A stretch of 64,000 bases of DNA from Nematostella vectensis (taxonomy: Eukaryota; Cnidaria; Anthozoa; Actiniaria; Edwardsiidae), in NCBI RefSeq assembly GCF_932526225.1, contig NC_064047.1:9716494-9780493 (forward strand). The letters are read 5' to 3'. Of this stretch, positions 58,101 to 64,000 are shown piece after piece (the first letter of the stretch is position 1; every line of letters begins with the position of its first letter). The position numbers and the translations under genes are program-made. The notes beneath the pieces are model-generated. The model was not told the origin of the DNA. It did not search any database and worked only from the letters and a program-made list of their open reading frames with translations.

Positions 58101-59277
58101 GTGATTCAGGTGGCGTTGGCGCTTGTCGCCACCTGCGTTGTGCTACGTTGTTATTTCAACGATCCTTCCCACACTCCAATCCCAGCGTGGATTCGCATTT
58201 TCGTACTCGGATGTCTAGCAAAAATCCTTCGGATACACGTCCCTAAGTTTAAGGTCAATAAAAAGGTTTGTAATCATGCTATTCAAATTCGGACCAAGGC
58301 TGGTAGTCAAATATGTGCTTCCATTTTTTCTTCTTTGCAGCTAAAGCGATAGGTATCTGATTTTTACAATGTCTAACAGTAGAGTATTTCTAAAAATAAT
58401 GCCGACATAAGGCATTGCAATATGCATCTAATGAATTCTCAATCAAATTCATTGTTTCCGTCCTTGTTCAGGATGTCGTCGTCGTCGCTTAAGGTCCCTA
58501 TTACTTTACTCGACATCTCCCTCCCTTTCACAGAGCCTTGCATGCCAGACGGATACTCTGTGGTCGCTCACAAAAGAACTTGAGCCCCAGGCGTATTTGT
58601 AGCAATCATGAACTATTGCCGATAAACTGACGAAGTTGTGTTTGATCTACTTTGATTTTTTTCAGCCTGTTGAAAACAACGAGAACAGCGAGGTGCCAAA
58701 GCTCGATGAAACAAGCACGGTTACATTTAGGGGCTTTCCAAACAGAAGACGAGCCGGCTCAAGACCAGTATCTATTATCGAGACGGATGCGCAGTCTCAT
58801 CTGGGAAAATCGCTGGAAAACGGCTCCGTTCGTCGTAGCATGCTTTTGAGCCCAACTGACGCCCAAAAGCGCCACTCAAGTATCAACCCACGATTCAGTA
58901 TCTATGGCATCGATGGCGTAGTACCGAACATCCCTCAGGCTTCAAACCTCGAGAAAAGACAATCGTTCATTCAGTCGAGTCGGTATGATCTTAGGCTCAA
59001 CGAGTCACGTGACCATACATGTGACCATCCACGTGAAGATCACGTGGGGAGAGCAATGCTTAATGCGCAGACTCGAATTGCAGATGGTGTCAGCGAACTC
59101 GTGCAGTATCGACACGAACTTGAGATGGAAGAAGAAATGAGAAATGAGTGGAAACTGATTGCCAAGATAGTGGATAAATTTTTCTTGTGGGTATTTCTGA
59201 TGCTTGTGTCGATAACAACCGTCATCATATTCCTACAAGCGCCGATGTACAAAGAAGCGTTTAAGGAAAAGGAATGA
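52158..59277 (+). CDS. Nicotinic acetylcholine receptor-like alpha-type subunit, 567 aa
   Basis: Pentameric ligand-gated channel subunit. Exons: 52158-52209, 53587-53735, 53884-53928, 54690-54799, 56125-56266, 56534-56798, 57830-58002, 58110-58265, 58666-59277. All are GT-AG with matching phases. Signal peptide 1-16 ([14 protein letters not shown]). N-terminal [17 protein letters not shown]. Cys-loop C154-C168 ([15 protein letters not shown]). Loop B SWTYDG. Loop C has adjacent cysteines, [10 protein letters not shown] (221-222), the mark of alpha subunits. M2 has E at -1', T6', L9', V13' and E20', as in cation-selective alpha7-type pores. M3 opens exon 8 ([12 protein letters not shown]). The long cytoplasmic loop and M4 are in exon 9 ([15 protein letters not shown]). 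The start could also be the ATG at 52137. Introns carry several MITEs. The gene is convergent with a second subunit gene. Confidence 0.93.
53037..53165 (+). repeat. Two-copy tandem duplication, period about 64
   Basis: TTATTCTAAAATCTAGTAAT and AAAAGTTTAGGG occur twice in nearly identical text in intron 1 of the receptor gene. Confidence 0.85.
53225..53500 (+). repeat. Dispersed repeat, partner of 5205-5460
   Basis: Shares TAAGAACATGCCGAG and later words with the left-end copy. In intron 1 of the receptor gene. Confidence 0.45.
53933..54163 (+). mobile_element. MITE family F, copy 3, beside a splice donor
   Basis: TTAAACAGCTTCTGTCAGCC begins four bases into the intron that follows exon 3 (donor GTAC). 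Shares the whole interior with copies 1 and 2. The right end is decayed (GCTCTTTATG). Confidence 0.8.
54976..55607. mobile_element. MITE family B, copy 3, interrupted by MITE A
   Basis: GACATGACGGAAAAACATGA to GTTTTTCCGTCATGTC. The interior after GAAATTTGAGCTTTTC is broken by the family A insertion and resumes as CCCCTGAGCTGATACACAGC. Intron 4 of the receptor gene. Confidence 0.9.
55142..55416. mobile_element. MITE family A, copy 3, nested
   Basis: 275 bases from CATATCAAACATATTCCCC to AATATTGATATG. Lacks about 10 bases (the TCCTTCGTATGC zone) relative to copy 2. Confidence 0.88.
57062..57306 (+). repeat. Minisatellite, about 49-base unit
   Basis: Five copies of TACTCTGGACCCCACCCTGG and TTTAGACACGCCCCTGCG in the intron before the M2 exon. 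Confidence 0.9.
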
Positions 59278-59289
59278 GCTTCCTTGGTT

Positions 59290-59437
59290 TGACATCCTCG
59301 GGGACCCAGGCCGTCGCGGAGATCGGGCACACAGGGAGCGCGCGAGAAAGAAAGAGCACTTTCAGCCTGTTTCTTTTTCGCGCCGCAATCCCTGTGTGCC
59401 CGATCTCCGCGACGCCCTGGGTCCCCGAGGATGTTGG
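59290..59437. repeat. Long hairpin (short MITE) in the receptor 3' untranslated region
   Basis: Arms of about 65 bases, GACATCCTCGGGGACCCAGG and GTCGCGGAGATCGGGCACAC with their complements, enclose a short loop. It starts 13 bases after the stop codon. Confidence 0.9.
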
Positions 59438-59726
59438 TTTGAGCGCTTTTGTAAAAAAGTGCTTATCTGATACCCTTGAGATATTTGTCTGAATGGACGC
59501 AAGTGAAAGTGGCGAACTCAACACGTCACTGGAAACGATGCCCCAGAAGACAGCGTAGACTCACGATTCTATGGGATACCATTTCGTTGACCGTCTTTAT
59601 TCAACTAAAAGGAACTGAAAGTATTGTTGCTTCAGGAATTTCAGATGGAAAAGAATTCCAAAGTAAACTTTTTCACCCAATTGGGGCTTACGATCAAAAC
59701 ATTTTTACAGAGATGCTCGTCGGATA

Positions 59727-59732
59727 AATAAA
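59727..59732 (+). promoter_or_regulatory. Poly(A) signal of the receptor gene
   Basis: First clear AATAAA downstream of the stop codon, 450 bases away and followed by an A-rich stretch. Confidence 0.45.
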
Positions 59733-59739
59733 AAGTAAA

Positions 59740-61494
59740 AAAAAAAACTTAAAATAACCAAATGGGCGTGTATAATGGTGCCCCTATTATGGGGCCACCT
59801 GTCTAGCGGGCCACTTCAAAAATGCCGAAATACTGGTCATTCAAACACAGTATTTTATACCTTCATTATGCTCCCACCTATTAATAAGAGATCTCGGCCG
59901 CTTAATCTATTATCCATTTGTTACATACCCCTATTAAAGCTATAAAGACATTTCGCGACGGCTTTATCGTAAGGTATTGCAAACAGCGGCCTTTGTATTC
60001 ATAATTTGTTACTATACCTCTGTTAAAGCAACCAATTTAGACATTTTTCCTTTTATTAGCCACATGGGGCACGGCCCAACAGTCCTAGTTTCCGTTTGAT
60101 CCCAGAGCGATACTGGATACCGTGTCTCTCTAAGGTACTTATTGATTTGAAATTGGAAGCTTATATTAATTGAAGAAGGAGTTTAGGGGGTTCCCTATGG
60201 GGATAGGCGACTTGCATTAAGCAATCACTTGACTTTTTAATGGAAAATTCACGCCAAAATATACACAGTAATGTCTGCGCCATCACTCCAAAGAGAGCGA
60301 CGAAAACAGAAAGACTTTTGATAAAAAAAAGCCAAAGAAGAGAAATTGACAAAGAGCTGAATAAGTTTTTTGTAAAGTATTTTGCAGCTAAAAGCCGGAG
60401 TCAATTGTTTTATTTAAAACTGCTTGTATTTGCATTTTGTTCAAAGCTTTAAAGCATGTTAACTCAATAATTAAGAATAAGCGTAACGCTAGTGTTTGTT
60501 GCTGTGGGCAGATTAGGAATATATAACCTCTAAAATGTCTTGTGAATTTTTATCCTAATAAGGTTTGGACTATGTACAAACATTTTTTAAGCAGCTATAT
60601 TAAACTTTACAGCTTTATTTGCTACAACTGCGGATATTTGGCAGGAGCATAGTAAATATTTAAATATGCTGAGAAAACATCTGTGTTTCTCTTTTCTATA
60701 AATATTGTATGTTCTTGCTGTTCTATGGGCGCATCACTGCAGCCTGGCTTGGCTACGTAATAAGATGGTGTTGGCTGACCAGGGGATGTTCTAATCCCAC
60801 ACGCTGATTGGCCGAAAGCTGATTAAGATTGACAACGTCAATCACATGAGGGCATAATTAATGCCGTCTTGTCGCCTGCCTGGTCAGATATCGCGACTCG
60901 CACACCCTTTTATTCTTCTAACTTTCACTAAAAAACAATTAAAAAAAACAAGTAGAAATGCCTCTTTTCGCAGTTCTTTCGCCATCTCGATAGGTAATAT
61001 TTAATGAAACTTTGGGTGAGACTAGATATTTGGTGAACCAATAGCTGTTACAGCGCGAGTAACCTTGTACTTCTAAGCACTTACATCGATAGTCTTGGTA
61101 TACGGTATAATTTTTCTGGACCATCAAGTAATATCTTTTTTCATATGATACTTATGTCTGAGCACCCATCTCAGCGAGTTCTGGAGTACGCGCCTGCTAT
61201 GTTACTCTGCTTAGTCTGTGAAGTTACTTAATTCTCTATAGAATCTCGGCCCGATTCGTAATTTTCGCTATATATCACTCGTAACCTCTTTGGTAGTCAG
61301 TCGGGAATTACTCGCATTTTACTCTTTTAACTCTTCGTAGTCAGCCTAATGTTTCTTGGCATTATCCCTTAACGTCTTGTCACTACTCGGAGTAACTATT
61401 CGACGCTATATGCGTCTCGTAGCCTGCTATGTAGCCTGGCTTACGTTAAAATTTTCTCATTCCAACGTTGTACGCTTGACGCAAACCCAAGATT
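59740..61494. other. No gene recognised (convergent intergenic space)
   Basis: Lies between the stop codons of the two receptor genes. The frame at 60240-60452 is lysine/arginine-rich and unrecognised. Confidence 0.45.
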
Positions 61495-63241
61495 TCAGGT
61501 ATGACTTCCTTGCGCAAATAACACAAACGTCGATAGACACAGAAGGAATAGAAACACCATGAAAAACACTTTATCTATGATGCTCGCAGCAAGAATCCAT
61601 TCATACTTTTGGTCTGAAATAGAGTCTCTGTGAGTGGCTTTCCTCACCATTCTGTAGACACTGTGCAATAGAGCGTTCTGAGAGCCCAGCATGCGGTTCA
61701 TTGGTTCCTGGAAGTTACAGTGACAACAGCAGGGTGCATTTGTACTTGAAACATGAAATTCATGGGAACCCTTTAGGTTTTCTTCTTGCTTAGGGTGCAT
61801 ACTTGACTGGTGATTTCTGCTGAACATTGCGGTTGCAGTCTCTGGGTGGATCCTCCTTGCATCGCCGTTACCAAGGCAAAGTCCGTTAGGTGGAAACTCG
61901 AATAATGTCGTCGTTTCTGTAATAGAACATATTTCACGTGACACTTTATTGTTATCGTTTGCTTTATCATGGCGCTTTCACCCAGACGCGTACATAGGGG
62001 TACAGAGGGTGCGCGCGCACCTCTTTTGGCGGCCAAAAAGTGGGTTATTTCTTAAGGCCCTGTCACACGTGCGTTTTTTCTCTTGCGACCTGTCTCCCAA
62101 AAAAATTGTTGCAGGTCGCACGCGCATTTTTTTTTTTGTGCGTGTGACACCCCCTTTGCAACTTGTTTTGCATTTCTCAATGTCGCACGAAAAGTAGAAC
62201 GCTCTTCTACTTTCTGCAATAAATTGTTTAAAGTCGCAGGAAAAAACTAAGGAAAAAACACAGGGCGCGTGCGACCCTCAACAATTTTTTTGCGAGACAA
62301 GTCGCAAGAGAAAAAACGTACGTGCGACAGGGCCTTTATTAAGAAATAACTGCGCATTTCTTATTATGACTTATTATTATTGCGCACACCCTCAGCCAAT
62401 CCTGAGTACGTACGCCTTACCCCCAGTCAAATCGTATGAAATGACTAAAAAATGTTGTTGTCAGCGCAAACATAAGATCTCTTCACTGTGAGCAGAGCAC
62501 AAACTGAGGGGACCGGGACCACCTTGCCTATCCTACAACATCAAATAACAGAGGTTATACCCGTACTTATAAGCCCGCATTGTCATCAGTTTACTTACGG
62601 AGGTCCGACGAAACCGCATCAAACGTTAAAATACAATAAAATCTATTAGAATCCGCGCTATTAAACACGCCAAAGCTCTAAATCCTTAATCACACCCTCA
62701 AAACTTCCTAAAGACACACTTGCTTTCACAATTTTAAACATTTTTCGCGTTTCGACGGGAAGTTATTAAAGTCTTACTTTTGTCATCAAGAATGGAAACA
62801 AAAAATCCCAAAAGACAATAGCAAACCGATGTTTTGAAAATGCGGAGTCGCGATACAACGGATTCGACAGTAAAATCATCGACCGGAAGTTAACTGGTGG
62901 AAATGCAGCTTTAACTTCTACTCAAGTCTCACCTTTGTCATCAAGAATAGAGAAACTATGGAGATAACCTATACTTTTAATAATCATAGCTTATACATTT
63001 AATAACCAGAGCTTATACCTGTACTTAAGTCCGCATCTTTGTCGTCAAGAAGAGATGGAGTTTTTGGTAGACATGAACTCCGTCTCTTGAAGTCGAGCTT
63101 TCTTTGTTTCACGTTGATCCTTAATAACCTCGCCAGCCAGCCAAGCACCACCAGGCGAACACAAGGCGACATGTCCGACAAGTTGGGGTCGTGGAAATAG
63201 AACTTGAGCACAATGCACGTGGCCACAAGGGCAATGCCCAC
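61495..63241 (-). CDS. Second nicotinic-type receptor subunit gene, 3' exons only
   Basis: Two minus-strand exons: 63241-63019 (M3 and start of the cytoplasmic loop: VGIALVATCIVLKFYFHDPN, LVVLGWLARLLRI) and 61916-61495 (rest of the loop, M4 WILAASIIDKVFFMVF, stop TGA). Acceptors ATCCAG and ATTACAG, donor ACAG/GTATAA; the split codon gives STETTTLFE in phase. The exon boundary before M3 matches that of the plus-strand subunit, but the next boundary is shifted: here the M3 exon runs further into the loop. The ligand-binding, M1 and M2 exons must lie to the right of the window, so alpha type and ion selectivity cannot be judged. The intron holds two MITEs. Arranged tail to tail with the other subunit gene. 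Confidence 0.88.
62041..62350. mobile_element. MITE G, about 60-bp terminal inverted repeats
   Basis: Ends GGTTATTTCTTAAGGCCCTG and the complement of CAGGGCCTTTATTAAGAAAT. Matching GTTTTTTCTCTTGCGAC and AAAAAAATTGTTG extend both arms. Confidence 0.9.
62571..62914 (+). repeat. MITE family C, copy 5
   Basis: AAGCCCGCATTGTCATCAGT to ACTGGTGGAAATGCAGCTTT. Longer than copy 4 and closer to a full-length unit. Confidence 0.7.
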
Positions 63242-63244
63242 CTG

Positions 63245-63560
63245 GATTGGAATTGAATTGGATGGATGGGTTAGACTGTTTAATTAATTTATGGCGGCTC
63301 GGCAGATATAAAAGCAAGAAACAGTAATGCATTGGATGTATGGCATGTTAAGTGGACCCGGGTTTTTATTTTCTTTTAACCTATTTAATAAGATGAAAGT
63401 CTCTGTTTTTCCGTCTTTCCGTCAATCCTACACCCACACACCTATCAGTCTGTCCGTCCGTTCTTTCCTCGGTCCTTTCGTTCGTCTATCAGTCCGTTTT
63501 TCTGTCAGTGTGTCTGTATGTCTGTCCAGCAGAGTACTAGATATTTCTCTTAAATAACAA
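63245..63560. other. No exon recognised
   Basis: Upstream intron of the second receptor gene, with a CT-rich TCCGTCCGTTCTTTC stretch. Confidence 0.5.
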
Positions 63561-63569
63561 GGATTATAT

Positions 63570-64000
63570 CTAGTTTACCTCGATGATAGTACACATGTAG
63601 TATATACTTATGGGGAAGGGGGGATATCTTATTCATCTCGATTGTAGTAACAGTATATTAGATACCTCGTTTACATTCATGATAGTATACGTACAGGAAA
63701 TACTTATGGGTTGGGGGTATATCTCATTTACCTCGATGATAGTATACGTATAATAGATACTGATGGGGAGGGGGTATATCCCATTTACCTCAATGATAGT
63801 ACACGTATAGTAGATACTGATATGGTGGTGGTATACCTCATTTATCTTGATAATAGTACACGTATAGTAGATACTAATGGGGTGGGGTATATCTCATTTA
63901 CCTCAATGATAGTACACGAATAGTAGATACTGATGGGGTGGGGTATATCTCATTTACCTCGATGATAGTACACGTGTAGTAGATACTGATGAGGTGGGGT
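63570..64000 (+). repeat. Minisatellite, about 58-60-base unit, runs off the window
   Basis: About seven copies of TCATTTACCTCGATGATAGT, ACACGTATAGTAGATACTGA and TGGGGTGGGGTATATC. Confidence 0.9.

Noticed and set aside
59040..59524. Open frames across the 59.3-kb hairpin on both strands
   Set aside because: They arise from the self-complementary GC-rich arms and overlap the receptor's terminal exon and 3' untranslated region.

Overview
The window reads as animal nuclear DNA, most likely from an anthozoan cnidarian (sea-anemone-like). It is AT-rich and its genes are split by many short GT-AG introns. The gene content fits: alpha-type nicotinic-receptor subunits, PAN/EGF/discoidin proteins, a small CH-domain protein and secreted DNRLRE proteins. 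The genes are embedded in dense miniature inverted-repeat transposons (MITEs), foldback elements and minisatellites. No rRNA, tRNA, CRISPR or bacterial operon structure was seen. All exon models were built by hand from reading frame, splice sites and phase.

Layout. 0-8 kb: two foldback elements, a Ty3/gypsy integrase scrap, MITEs and minisatellites. 9.4-17 kb: two tandem PAN-EGF-discoidin genes on +, each with a different defect. 18.4-20.9 kb: a CH-domain (transgelin/calponin-like) gene on -, with two tiny 3' exons. 21-29 kb: mostly repeats, a LINE-like scrap and an exon fragment of an element-type gene. 29.17-34.20 kb: an apparently complete two-gene DNA transposon. 34.3-38.8 kb: a strongly G-depleted A/C-rich block with a 1.0-kb tandem duplication. 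39-51 kb: a duplicated region with two DNRLRE secreted-protein genes, a Penelope-like fragment and a possible solo LTR. 52-63.2 kb: two convergent nicotinic-type receptor subunit genes; the - strand one runs off the right edge. 63.57 kb to the end: a minisatellite.

Main result. The 5-kb element at 29170-34199 has 10-bp terminal inverted repeats (CATATCAAAC). It carries an intact 14-exon, 664-codon gene with D/D/E-type candidate acids, a Cys cluster, a SAP-like segment and a coiled coil, plus a convergent chromodomain gene. Three roughly 280-bp MITEs elsewhere in the window (10989-11270, 17469-17750, 55142-55416) share both of its ends, so it looks like their autonomous parent. I could not assign it to a transposon superfamily by eye.

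The host genes show how these repeats reshape loci. One MITE supplies the only nearby poly(A) signals of a DNRLRE gene. Another copy of that family starts four bases inside a receptor intron. A third MITE is nested inside a fourth family in the next intron. A long hairpin lies just after a receptor stop codon.
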